A DNA stretch of 15,872 nucleotides from WQUF01 sp031549885 (lineage in GTDB: Bacteria; Bacillota; Clostridia; Clostridiales; Clostridiaceae): assembly GCA_031549885.1 (NCBI GenBank), contig JAVBPD010000079.1, forward strand, positions 1 through 15,872. Direction: 5' to 3'. The notes beneath the pieces are model-generated. The model was given only the letters and a program-made list of their open reading frames with translations. It was not told where the DNA came from and searched no databases. This document shows positions 7,601 through 14,599 of the stretch, in pieces. Positions within the stretch are counted from its first letter, which is position 1. Each line of letters opens with the position of its first letter. Position numbers and translations under genes: made by a program.

Positions 7601-8176
7601 TAAATCAAGTGACAATTGTTCAAGATCTATTTCTTCTAACAAATCTTTGATTACCTCAGCACCCATTCCAGCAATAAAACTTCCTTCACCAAATTTTTCA
7701 ATGGCTTCTCTATATTCCTTTTCACTAAGTAGCTGTTTTTTTAACAATGTTGTATCTTTTGGATTTGTTACTATATAAGAAGCAAAATATAACACTTTTT
7801 CTAAAGCTCTAGGAGATATATCTAGTATTAATCCTAAACGAGATGGTATACCTCTAAAATACCAAATATGAGATACAGGCGCTGCAAGTTCAATATGTCC
7901 CATTCTTTCTCTTCTAACTTTTGCTTTTGTCACTTCAACTCCACATCTATCACATACTATACCTTTATATCTAACTCTCTTATATTTGCCACAATGACAT
8001 TCCCAATCTTTTGTTGGGCCAAATATTCTCTCACAAAATAATCCATCTCTCTCAGGTTTTAAAGTTCTATAGTTAATGGTTTCTGGTTTTTTAACTTCTC
8101 CTCTAGACCATTCCCTTATTTTTTCTGAAGAAACTAAACCTATTTGAAGTGCCTCAAAATTATTTAATTCTATCAA
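4646..8176 (-). CDS. rpoC: RNA polymerase beta' subunit, TTG start
   Basis: This is the catalytic large subunit of RNA polymerase, 1176 residues, usual for Clostridia. Seen in order: N-terminal zinc site Cys60, 62, 75, 78; the Mg-binding motif NADFDGD at 448-454 with Asp450, 452, 454; the bridge-helix region around residues 755-790; the second zinc site Cys794, 868, 875, 878; the trigger-loop region with QLTMRTFHTGG; and the C-terminal LLGLKENVIIGKLIPAGTG. The start is TTG 8176-8174 with GGGAGG 7 nt upstream, giving the family N-terminus (usually M-F/I-ELNNF). It starts 15 bp after rpoB, so its SD lies just past the rpoB stop. Odd: residues 743 (Leu) and 763 (Asn) replace the usual Phe and Leu of the NFREGL and GARKGL motifs. 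Confidence 0.98.
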   Translation of the reverse strand: MIELNNFEALQIGLVSSEKIREWSRGEVKKPETINYRTLKPERDGLFCERIFGPTKDWECHCGKYKRVRYKGIVCDRCGVEVTKAKVRRERMGHIELAAPVSHIWYFRGIPSRLGLILDISPRALEKVLYFASYIVTNPKDTTLLKKQLLSEKEYREAIEKFGEGSFIAGMGAEVIKDLLEEIDLEQLSLDLRDEVKKSSGQKKVRIIRRLEVVESFRKSKNKPEWMIIDVIPVIPPDLRPMVQLDGGRFATSDLNDLYRRVINRNNRLKKLLDLKAPDIIVRNEKRMLQESVDALIDNGRRGRPVTGPGNRPLKSLSDMLKGKQGRFRQNLLGKRVDYSGRSVIVVGPELKMYQCGLPKEMALELFKPFVMKKLVTSQVAHNIKNAKRMVERVHPQVWDILEEVIQDHPVLLNRAPTLHRLGIQAFQPILVEGRAIKLHPLTCNAYNADFDGDQMAVHVPLSVEAQTEARFLMLAANNILKPSDGRPVCVPTQDMVLGSYYLTFDNGQDSIVNIFSSVEEALLAYESGSIKIQDKIKVKIFKEINGILKHKLIVTTAGKIIFNESIPQDLGFVDRTNPDEMFNLEIEGLATRKYLEKIIERCYLVHGPTQTSIMLDNIKAKGYHYSTIGALTVSTSDMVIPQQKKDMLQEAEAEVDKIEKLFRRGFISDEERYERVIDTWAKTTDKVGDMLMNNLDRYNPIFMMADSGARGSKSQIKQLAGMRGLMASPSGKIMERPIKASLREGLDVLEYFISTHGARKGNADTALKTADSGYLTRRLVDVSQDVIVREEDCGTKEGFVVSEIKEGNEVIETLVERLTGRYTAEDVIDPKTNELIVNRDEYIDFKLAEKISKAEIMKVKIRSVFTCNTKHGVCSKCYGMSMATAQKINVGEAVGIIAAQSIGEPGTQLTMRTFHTGGVAGGADITQGLPRVEELFEARKPKGLAIVSEQSGIVRIEETKKKRIVYITTENSEEFAYDIPFGSRIKVVDGSFITAGDEITEGSVNPHDTIRIKGVQGVKNYLLGEVQKVYRLQGVEINDKHLEIVIRQMTKKIKIDDSGDTEFLSGSLVDEFLFNEENQKAINEGLLPAQGKVSLLGITRAALATDSFLSAASFQETTKVLTDAATKGKIDPLLGLKENVIIGKLIPAGTGLKRYSSIKINTEIQEYEEEEFQVN

Positions 8177-8191
8177 GGGTACTCCTCCCTT

Positions 8192-11100
8192 CTACATTTC
8201 ATCGTCATCATTAAAATCATCATCAATGATAAAATCTTCAAGTTCATCTTCGTTAAATTGTTCATCATTTGTTATATCAAATCCTATGTCATCTTCAATA
8301 AGTTCATTATCAACATAATTGTCATCAGTTAATTGAACATCCTCTTTATTATCAAGAACAACATCTAAATCTGAAAGCCCATCATCAATTGATTCCTTTA
8401 ACTTTATCTCTTCTTTACTATCATTTAGAACTTTTACATCTAAACATAATGCTTGAAGTTCTTTGATTAATACTTTAAATGATTCAGGTACTCCTGGAGT
8501 TGGAATATTTTCGCCTTTAACTATAGATTCGTAAGTTTTTACCCTTCCAACAACATCATCCGATTTTACAGTTAAAATTTCTTGAAGCATATGAGAAGCA
8601 CCATACGCTTCTAATGCCCAAACTTCCATTTCTCCAAATCTTTGACCACCAAATTGAGCTTTACCCCCTAGTGGCTGTTGAGTAACTAAGGAATATGGAC
8701 CTGTAGACCTTGCATGAATTTTATCATCTACTAAGTGTGCAAGCTTTAGAATATACATGTATCCAACAGTTACCCTATTGTCAAAGCGTTCCCCAGTTCT
8801 TCCATCATATAGTATTGTCTTTCCATCTTCATCAAATCCAGAATCTACAAGACATTTTCTTATTTCTTCTTCAGTTGCACCAGAAAATACAGGAGTGCTG
8901 ATATGCCATCCTTTTTTTCTAACAGCTAACCCTAAATGAACCTCAAGCACCTGACCAATGTTCATACGCGATGGAACACCTAATGGATTTAAACAAAGTT
9001 GTAATGGAGTACCATCTGGTAAAAAAGGCATATCTTCTTCAGGTAAAACTCTTGATATTACACCTTTATTACCATGTCTTCCGGCCATTTTATCTCCAAC
9101 TGATATTTTTCTTTTTTGAGCAATATAACATCTTACTAATTTATTAACACCAGGTGGCAATTCATCACCATTTTCTCTAGTAAATACTTTCACATCAACA
9201 ATTATTCCTGCTTCACCATGAGGAACTCTAAGTGAGGTATCTCTTACTTCCCTAGCTTTCTCACCAAATATTGCTCTTAAAAGTCTTTCTTCAGCTGTGA
9301 GTTCTGTCTCGCCTTTAGGTGTAACTTTCCCAACAAGAATATCTCCAGATCTAACTTCAGCACCAATTCTTATAATTCCACGGTCATCAATATCTTTCAA
9401 AGCATCCTCACCAATGTTTGGTATGTCTCTTGTTATTTCCTCTGATCCTAATTTAGTATCACGTGCCTCAGCTTCATATTCTTCAATATGAATTGAGGTA
9501 AATATATCTTCTCTAACTAACTGTTCAGAAATAAGCATTGCATCTTCATAATTATAGCCTTCCCAAGTTACAAAACCTATAAGAATGTTCTGCCCAAGAG
9601 CTATCTCACCCATATCTGTTGATGGTCCATCAGCTAAAATAGATCCCTTTGCTACTATTTCTCCTTTTGATACTATAGGTCTTTGATTAATACATGTTCC
9701 TTGATTAGAACGTTTAAATTTTAATAATTTATAATTATCAAATCCACCATCTGAATCTCTTTTAACTCGAATTTCATTAGCACTTACATAATATACTTCT
9801 CCAGAATTTATCGCTTTAGGAAAAACTCCAGAATCCATAGCTGCTTTATATTCTATACCAGTTCCTACAATTGGTGCAGATGGTATTAATAGTGGAACTG
9901 CCTGCCTTTGCATGTTTGCTCCCATAAGAGCTCTACCTGCATCGTCATTTTCAAGAAAAGGTATCATAGCTGTTGCAACTGATACAAGTTGCCTAGGAGA
10001 AACATCCATTAAATCTACTTCTTGTATAGGGACTACTATTACGTCATCTTCAATTCTTACTGATACACGTTTATCAATAAAGTATCCTTCATCATCTAGA
10101 AGTTCATTTGCTTGAGCTATATTGTACCTATCCTCTTCATCAGCAGTTAAATAAATAATATCATTTGTAACCCTACCAATTTTTTTATCCACTATTCTAT
10201 ATGGAGCTTTAATAAAGCCATATTCATCTACTTTAGCATAAGTAGCAAGTGCATTAATTAACCCAATATTGGGACCCTCAGGAGTTTCAATTGGGCACAT
10301 TCTTCCATAATGAGAATGGTGAACATCTCTAACTTCAAACCCTGCTCTATCTCTAGATAATCCGCCAGGTCCAAGAGCTGATAATCTTCTTTTATTAGAT
10401 AATTCAGATAGTGGATTGGTTTGATCCATAAATTGAGATAACTGAGAACTTCCAAAAAATTCTTTTATAGATGCAGCAACTGGCCTAATATTAATAAGAG
10501 CCTGAGGTGTTACATCTTCTTGAGATTGAACAGTCATTCTTTCCTTTACAACTCTTTCCATACGAGATAGCCCTATTCTAAACTGATTCTGGAGAAGTTC
10601 ACCAACCGATCTTAACCTTCTATTTCCAAGATGGTCTATATCATCACTTTCACCAATGCCATGCGCTAGGCCCAATTCGTAATTAACTGTAGCAAGTATG
10701 TCATCAGAAACAATATGCTTTGGTATTAAAAAGATAAGATTTTTCTTTATGATATCTATAATTTGCTGTTCATCAGATATATCTTTTAAAAGTTCTTTTA
10801 AGACAGGATAGTAAACTCGTTCATGGATATTTAAAGATGATAAATCAATATCAATATTCTTATGTATATTGACAAAATTGTTTCCAATAATAGTAAATAC
10901 TTTATCATCTATTTTTACTTTTACTGAATTAACACCACAATCTTGAATTTCTTCAGCTAACTCTTTAGAAATTTTAGAATTCTTTTCTATTAATACTTCT
11001 CCAGTACTTGGATTTATGATGTCTTCAGCTGCAATTTTATTTGCTATTCTTAAATTTATAGCTAATTTTTTATTAAATTTATATCTTCCAAAACGTGCCA

Positions 11101-11899
11101 AATCATATCTTTTTGCATCAAAAAAAAGAGAATTAATTAAAGTTTGAGCGCTATCAACAGTTGGCGGTTCACCAGGTCTTAACCTTTTATAAATCTCTAA
11201 AAGCGCCTCTTCTTTAGATTTTGTATTATCTCTATCAATAGTTGCCCTTAATCTTTCGTCTTCACCAAAATAATCCATAATTTCAATATCACTACTTAAT
11301 CCTAATGCTCTGACTAGTATAGTTATTGGTATTTTTCTTGTTTTATCTATTCTAACATATACTATATCATTAGAATCAGTTTCATATTCAAGCCAAGCAC
11401 CTCTATTTGGTATAACAGTTGATGAAAACAATTTTTTACCAGATTTATCTATAGTTAAGTCATAATAAACACCTGGAGATCTGACCAACTGACTAACAAT
11501 GACTCTTTCAGCTCCATTTATAATAAATGTTCCTTGTTCAGTCATTAAAGGAAAGTCTCCCATGTAAACTTCTTGTTCGGTGATTTCTCCAGTTTCTTTG
11601 TTTGATAATCTTACTTTGACTTTCAATGGTGCTGCATACGTAGCATCTCTTTCTTTACATTCCTCTACAGAATATTTTATATTATCTAACTCTAGTTTAA
11701 AATCTATAAACTCTAGATTTAGATTACCTGCATAATTCTGAATTGGGTTAACATCATCAAACACTTCATGTAAACCTTCGTCAAGAAACCATTTATATGA
11801 GTTTAATTGCACCTCAATAAAATTTGGCATCTCACCTACTTCCTTTAATTTTGAAAAGCTCATTCTCACTCTTTTTCCTAAATTAACAGGATGTACCAT
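8192..11899 (-). CDS. rpoB: RNA polymerase beta subunit
   Basis: Second catalytic-core subunit of RNA polymerase, 1235 residues. The start is ATG 11899-11897 after AAGGGGTGAAGTGA. Seen: NGAERVIVSQL (protrusion), the rifampicin region SSQLSQFMDQTNPLSEL near 485-501 followed by KRRLSALGPGGLSRDRAGFE, HYGRMCPIETPEGPNIGL, GYNYEDA, and the C-terminal KAQFGGQRFGEMEVWALEAY clamp motif. Residue 502, equal to E. coli His526, is Asn (AAT, 10394-10396). The last 68 residues form a tail with 30 Asp/Glu and only two Lys. It has its own consensus promoter at 12074-12102 and is followed 15 bp later by rpoC. No frameshift or truncation is seen. Confidence 0.98.
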   Translation of the reverse strand: MVHPVNLGKRVRMSFSKLKEVGEMPNFIEVQLNSYKWFLDEGLHEVFDDVNPIQNYAGNLNLEFIDFKLELDNIKYSVEECKERDATYAAPLKVKVRLSNKETGEITEQEVYMGDFPLMTEQGTFIINGAERVIVSQLVRSPGVYYDLTIDKSGKKLFSSTVIPNRGAWLEYETDSNDIVYVRIDKTRKIPITILVRALGLSSDIEIMDYFGEDERLRATIDRDNTKSKEEALLEIYKRLRPGEPPTVDSAQTLINSLFFDAKRYDLARFGRYKFNKKLAINLRIANKIAAEDIINPSTGEVLIEKNSKISKELAEEIQDCGVNSVKVKIDDKVFTIIGNNFVNIHKNIDIDLSSLNIHERVYYPVLKELLKDISDEQQIIDIIKKNLIFLIPKHIVSDDILATVNYELGLAHGIGESDDIDHLGNRRLRSVGELLQNQFRIGLSRMERVVKERMTVQSQEDVTPQALINIRPVAASIKEFFGSSQLSQFMDQTNPLSELSNKRRLSALGPGGLSRDRAGFEVRDVHHSHYGRMCPIETPEGPNIGLINALATYAKVDEYGFIKAPYRIVDKKIGRVTNDIIYLTADEEDRYNIAQANELLDDEGYFIDKRVSVRIEDDVIVVPIQEVDLMDVSPRQLVSVATAMIPFLENDDAGRALMGANMQRQAVPLLIPSAPIVGTGIEYKAAMDSGVFPKAINSGEVYYVSANEIRVKRDSDGGFDNYKLLKFKRSNQGTCINQRPIVSKGEIVAKGSILADGPSTDMGEIALGQNILIGFVTWEGYNYEDAMLISEQLVREDIFTSIHIEEYEAEARDTKLGSEEITRDIPNIGEDALKDIDDRGIIRIGAEVRSGDILVGKVTPKGETELTAEERLLRAIFGEKAREVRDTSLRVPHGEAGIIVDVKVFTRENGDELPPGVNKLVRCYIAQKRKISVGDKMAGRHGNKGVISRVLPEEDMPFLPDGTPLQLCLNPLGVPSRMNIGQVLEVHLGLAVRKKGWHISTPVFSGATEEEIRKCLVDSGFDEDGKTILYDGRTGERFDNRVTVGYMYILKLAHLVDDKIHARSTGPYSLVTQQPLGGKAQFGGQRFGEMEVWALEAYGASHMLQEILTVKSDDVVGRVKTYESIVKGENIPTPGVPESFKVLIKELQALCLDVKVLNDSKEEIKLKESIDDGLSDLDVVLDNKEDVQLTDDNYVDNELIEDDIGFDITNDEQFNEDELEDFIIDDDFNDDDEM

Positions 11900-11953
11900 T
11901 CACTTCACCCCTTATTTATTTTGAGAATATTGTTAATTAACAGATGTGATTTA

Positions 11954-11975
11954 ATACAAAAATTAGCTTTTGTAT
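11954..11975 (-). promoter_or_regulatory. Hairpin in the rpoB leader
   Basis: ATACAAAA, a 6-nt loop GCTAAT, and TTTTGTAT form a perfect 8-bp stem about 55 nt before the rpoB start codon. It is not followed by a U run, so it is not a standard terminator. A 12-bp palindrome TGTTAATTAACA (11931-11942) lies between it and the SD. Function unknown; possibly mRNA stability or translation control. Confidence 0.45.
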
Positions 11976-12073
11976 ATTTAGCAAATTATATTTATTTATT
12001 TTTAAATATTTTATATAACTTATGTTATTTATAAAAATCCCATTTTATTTTTTATTATTCAATGCAATTTATC

Positions 12074-12102
12074 ATTATATCAAATAGAATTTTTATTGTC
12101 AA
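12074..12102 (-). promoter_or_regulatory. Consensus promoter of rpoBC
   Basis: The -35 TTGACA (12097-12102), 17-nt spacer and -10 TATAAT (12074-12079) match the housekeeping sigma consensus at all twelve positions, with TGA just before the -10. The predicted transcript starts near 12067, giving a leader of about 165 nt before rpoB. Confidence 0.88.
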
Positions 12103-12263
12103 TATTTTAAATACTTAAAAATTATTCTTTATGTATATTAATTATTGCCAATTTTTATATTTTTTATATTAAAATATTGATTATTTTTAAATTTATTTTG
12201 CGAAAAATTTATTATTAAATCATTTATATAAAATTATCATAATTTACTTTGACTCTATTATTA

Positions 12264-12299
12264 GAAAATAAAAAAGTTCAAAAATTATTTTGAACTTTT
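12264..12299 (-). terminator. Intrinsic terminator after rplL
   Basis: AAAAGTTCAAAA, loop TAAT, and TTTTGAACTTTT form a perfect 12-bp stem that runs into TTATTTTC, giving a U-rich tail. It lies about 8 bp after the rplL stop. The stem has only two G-C pairs, so termination may be partial; it separates rplJL from rpoBC. Confidence 0.85.
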
Positions 12300-12306
12300 A
12301 GTGAAA

Positions 12307-12672
12307 TTATTTTATATCTACTTTTGCTCCTGCTTCTTCAAGTTTAGCTTTTATTGCATCAGCTTCTTCTTTACTTATAGCTTCTTTAAGTGGCTTTGGA
12401 ACTCCATCAACTAAATCTTTAGCTTCCTTTAGTCCTAATCCAGTTAATTCCCTTACAACTTTAATTACATTGATTTTTTTATCTCCATGAGAAGTTAAGA
12501 TTACATCAAATTCAGTTTGTTCCTCAACAACTGGCCCTGCAGCTGCTCCACCACCAACTACAACTTGTGCTGCAGCACTTACTCCAAATTCTTCTTCACA
12601 TTTACTTACTAAGTCATTTAATTCTAAAACTGTCATTCCTTTTATAGCTTCAATTATTTGTTCAATATTCAT
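12307..12672 (-). CDS. rplL: 50S ribosomal protein L7/L12
   Basis: L12 forms the multi-copy flexible stalk that recruits and activates translation GTPases. The 121-residue protein has the N-terminal dimerisation and L10-binding helices (about 1-33), an Ala/Gly-rich hinge (VVVGGGAAAGPV, about 38-49) and the C-terminal GTPase-contacting domain with the motif ELTGLGLKEAKDLVDGVPK. The start at ATG 12672-12670 follows GGAGGTGTATTATAA. It lies 22 bp after rplJ, so the two share one mRNA and the L10 leader. A terminator follows directly. Confidence 0.98.
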   Translation of the reverse strand: MNIEQIIEAIKGMTVLELNDLVSKCEEEFGVSAAAQVVVGGGAAAGPVVEEQTEFDVILTSHGDKKINVIKVVRELTGLGLKEAKDLVDGVPKPLKEAISKEEADAIKAKLEEAGAKVDIK

Positions 12673-12694
12673 TTATAATACACCTCCGAAATTA

Positions 12695-13189
12695 TTAAGC
12701 ATTTTCTTTTTTATCAGCTATAGCTTTAAAAATAAAAGCTACATTTGAAATTGGGGATTTTAAACTTCCAAGAAGCTTTGACAAAAGCACTTCTTTTGAT
12801 GGTATATTTGCAAGCTGTTTAACTTTTTCTTCGTCGTATACATCTCCTTGCACAATACCTGCTTTAAGTTCAATTACTTTCACTTCTTTTGAAAATTCAT
12901 TAACTATTCTTGCTGGTGTAGTACAATCTGTATAGCTTATTGCAACTCCAAGTGGCCCTTGTAAATGCTCAACAAACTTATCAAGATTTAACTCTTTTGC
13001 AGCAATTGTCATTAATGAATTTTTATAGATCTTGTATTCAACACCAGCTTCTCTTAGTCTTTTTCTTAATTCAGTATCTTTTTCAACATTTATACCTTGA
13101 TATTTTACTAATATTGCTGCCTCTGCCCTTTGTAATTTTTCTTTAATCTCTGCTACCTTTTTTTCTTTAATCTCTCTATTTTTATTCAT
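12695..13189 (-). CDS. rplJ: 50S ribosomal protein L10
   Basis: L10 anchors L12 dimers to 23S rRNA at the stalk base. The 164-residue protein has the N-terminal rRNA-binding domain (KNREIKEKKVAEIKEKL, YKIYKNSL, GPLGVAI) and a C-terminal L12-binding helix. The frame is open 35 codons further upstream, but that part is the structured leader RNA. AAGGAGGTGTAAA before ATG 13189-13187 fixes the start. The L10-L12 complex is known to repress its own operon through the leader in bacteria, and the leader here has matching features. Confidence 0.96.
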   Translation of the reverse strand: MNKNREIKEKKVAEIKEKLQRAEAAILVKYQGINVEKDTELRKRLREAGVEYKIYKNSLMTIAAKELNLDKFVEHLQGPLGVAISYTDCTTPARIVNEFSKEVKVIELKAGIVQGDVYDEEKVKQLANIPSKEVLLSKLLGSLKSPISNVAFIFKAIADKKENA

Positions 13190-13202
13190 TTTACACCTCC
13201 TT

Positions 13203-13235
13203 AAAATAATAGAACCCTCTGTAGAACAGAAGGTT
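13203..13235 (-). terminator. Attenuator hairpin in the rplJ leader
   Basis: AACCTTCTGT, loop TCT, and ACAGAGGGTT form a 10-bp stem (one G-U pair), followed by CTATTATTTT. It lies just upstream of the rplJ SD. Termination here would switch off rplJL without affecting rplKA. Confidence 0.75.
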
Positions 13236-13326
13236 TTCAAAGAAAATAGCATTAAAGCTATGATTTTAAAACCTAGGTAGGTTGTAAAAAACAATTATGC
13301 TATAAATAAGCACCTACTGTCTACGG
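13203..13326 (-). promoter_or_regulatory. Ribosomal protein L10 leader with attenuator
   Basis: The RNA between rplA and rplJ begins with CCGTAGACAGTAGGTG, like known L10 leaders. GTAGGT (13312-13317) pairs with ACCTAC (13277-13282) to form the likely L10-L12 binding stem. Downstream, AGGTTTT (13268-13274) can pair with AAAACCT (13231-13237) as antiterminator. The latter overlaps the 5' arm of the terminator at 13213-13235. The two folds exclude each other, the expected layout for feedback attenuation. The binding stem lies directly before the antiterminator arm. Confidence 0.8.
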
Positions 13327-13348
13327 ATACTATTAATTTTATATAAGT

Positions 13349-13377
13349 AAATTATCACAATATTTTTATTTAGTCAA
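13349..13377 (-). promoter_or_regulatory. Candidate promoter of rplJL
   Basis: TTGACT (13372-13377) directly follows the rplA stop codon. Seventeen nt later lies TAATTT (13349-13354), preceded by TGA. The -10 is weak in its core, but spacing and TGA element match the three stronger promoters of the window. An alternative -10 is GATAAT with a 15-nt spacer. Confidence 0.5.
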
Positions 13378-14067
13378 TTATTCTGAAGTTCTAGTAGTAT
13401 TAATTTTTATTCCTGGTCCCATAGTACTTGCTACTGTTATAGATTTTACATATTGCCCTTTTGCTGCAGCTGGTTTTGCCTTGATTAGTGCATCCATTAA
13501 AGCATTATAATTTTCCTGTAGTTTTTCAATATCAAAAGATTTTTTACCTATAGGAACATGAACTATCGCAGTTTTATCAACTCTATATTCAACTTTACCT
13601 GCTTTTATATCTGCCAATGCTTTTGCAACATCAAAAGTAACAGTTCCTGATTTTGGGTTTGGCATTAAGCCTTTTGGTCCAAGAATTCTTCCTAGCCTTC
13701 CTACTATTCCCATCATATCTGGAGTTGCTACTACTACGTCATAAGCAAACCAATTTTCCTTTTGTATTTTATCAATTAACTCTTCAGCACCTACAAAATC
13801 CGCACCAGCTTGAGTAGCTTCATTTGCTTTTTCACCCTTTGCAAAAACCAATACTCTAACTGATTTTCCTGTTCCATTAGGTAAAACTACAGCACCTCTA
13901 ACTTGTTGATCAGCATGTCTTGGATCAACACCTAATCTAACATGTAATTCAATTGTTTCATCAAAATTTGCTTTTGAAGTTTTTTGAACTAAATCCAGTG
14001 CCTCTCTTGGTGAATATAGAGTTCCTTTTTCAATTAATTTTAAACTTTCTAAATATTTCTTTCCCAT
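13378..14067 (-). CDS. rplA: 50S ribosomal protein L1
   Basis: L1 forms the mobile stalk at the 50S E site that helps release deacylated tRNA, and in bacteria it represses its own operon by binding an mRNA copy of its rRNA site. The 229-residue protein shows the family motif GRLGRILGPKGLMPNPKSGT (centre of the protein) and the C-terminal YVKSITVASTMGPGIKI. The start at ATG 14067-14065 follows AAAGGAGGATATTATTA. It is the last gene before the internal rplJ promoter and L10 leader. Two candidate L1-binding RNA elements lie upstream of it and of rplK. Confidence 0.98.
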   Translation of the reverse strand: MGKKYLESLKLIEKGTLYSPREALDLVQKTSKANFDETIELHVRLGVDPRHADQQVRGAVVLPNGTGKSVRVLVFAKGEKANEATQAGADFVGAEELIDKIQKENWFAYDVVVATPDMMGIVGRLGRILGPKGLMPNPKSGTVTFDVAKALADIKAGKVEYRVDKTAIVHVPIGKKSFDIEKLQENYNALMDALIKAKPAAAKGQYVKSITVASTMGPGIKINTTRTSE

Positions 14068-14084
14068 TAATAATATCCTCCTTT

Positions 14085-14111
14085 GTGGTAATAACGGTAA
14101 TTACCTCCCAC
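14085..14111 (-). promoter_or_regulatory. Candidate L1-binding mRNA element before rplA
   Basis: A 27-nt element: GTGGGAGG at the 5' side and CCGTTATTACCAC at the 3' side. GTGG pairs with CCAC, GA faces GTTATTA as an asymmetric internal loop, and GGT/ACC forms an upper stem. This mimics the L1 site of 23S rRNA (GGUGGGAGG opposite ACCACC). It ends 3 nt before the rplA SD. Confidence 0.7.
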
Positions 14112-14125
14112 TTATTTAAGAAAAG

Positions 14126-14551
14126 TTATTCTTCAACAGTAACTCCCATACTCCTTGCAGTACCAGCAACTAATCTCATAGCAGCTTCAATAGATGCTGC
14201 ATTTAAATCAGGCATTTTAGTTTCTGCAATTTGTTTAACTTGAGCCTTAGTCAATTTACCAACTTTAGTTTTATTTGGAACACTGGATCCACTCTCAATT
14301 CCTAAAGCTTTTTTAATCAAAACAGCAACAGGTGGTGTTTTAAGTATAAAACTAAAACTTCTATCTTGATAAACGCTTATGACAACTGGAATAATAAGTC
14401 CTTCTTGACTGGAAGTTTTTGCATTAAATTCTTTACAAAATCCCATAATATTCACCCCATGTTGTCCCAACGCTGGACCAACAGGTGGTGCTGGTGTAGC
14501 TTTTCCTGCAGGAAGCTGAAGTTTAATCATTCCCACTATTTTTTTAGCCAT
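14126..14551 (-). CDS. rplK: 50S ribosomal protein L11
   Basis: L11 sits at the GTPase-associated centre on 23S rRNA and is the usual partner site of thiopeptides. The 141-residue protein has the N-terminal proline-rich switch region (LQLPAGKATPAPPVGPALGQ, about residues 10-29) and the C-terminal rRNA-binding domain with KVGKLTKAQVKQIAETKMPD and MRLVAGTARSMGV. A longer frame begins five codons upstream, but GGGAGGTAAATTA immediately before ATG 14551-14549 is the SD, so the shorter start is chosen. It follows nusG and precedes rplA, with an L1-type element in both spacers. Confidence 0.98.
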   Translation of the reverse strand: MAKKIVGMIKLQLPAGKATPAPPVGPALGQHGVNIMGFCKEFNAKTSSQEGLIIPVVISVYQDRSFSFILKTPPVAVLIKKALGIESGSSVPNKTKVGKLTKAQVKQIAETKMPDLNAASIEAAMRLVAGTARSMGVTVEE

Positions 14552-14569
14552 TAATTTACCTCCCATATT

Positions 14570-14596
14570 GTGGTTTAACGGATTTTACCCTCCCAC
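14570..14596 (-). promoter_or_regulatory. Candidate L1-binding mRNA element before rplK
   Basis: A 27-nt element, the same length as the one before rplA: GTGGGAGGG at the 5' side and CCGTTAAACCAC at the 3' side. GTGG/CCAC form the lower stem, GA faces GTTAAA, and GGGT-AAA-ATCC forms the upper hairpin. It resembles the 23S rRNA L1 site and ends 5 nt before the rplK SD. Confidence 0.72.
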
Positions 14597-14599
14597 TTA

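Larger units (their letters stand above)
11900..12271 (-). other. Very AT-rich rplL-rpoB gap with no gene
   Basis: The gap between rplL and rpoB is 407 bp including the terminator. I see no coding sequence with an SD in either strand. It contains the rplL terminator at its upstream end, about 160 bp of extremely AT-rich DNA, the rpoB promoter at 12074-12102, and a leader of about 165 nt with the hairpin at 11954-11975. The AT-rich stretch upstream of the promoter could serve as an UP element. Confidence 0.75.

Noticed and set aside
10258..10455. A 65-codon minus-strand frame in the middle of rpoB
   Set aside because: It is another frame of conserved rpoB sequence, with no SD and no own signal.
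11900..12271. Small gene or small RNA in the rplL-rpoB gap (a methyltransferase gene lies here in B. subtilis)
   Set aside because: No reading frame of useful length with an SD is present, and the only clear signals are the rpoB promoter and leader hairpin.
13190..13294. A 35-residue N-terminal extension of L10
   Set aside because: The stretch is the L10 leader RNA with its attenuator. The SD AAGGAGG and the family N-terminus support the start at 13189.
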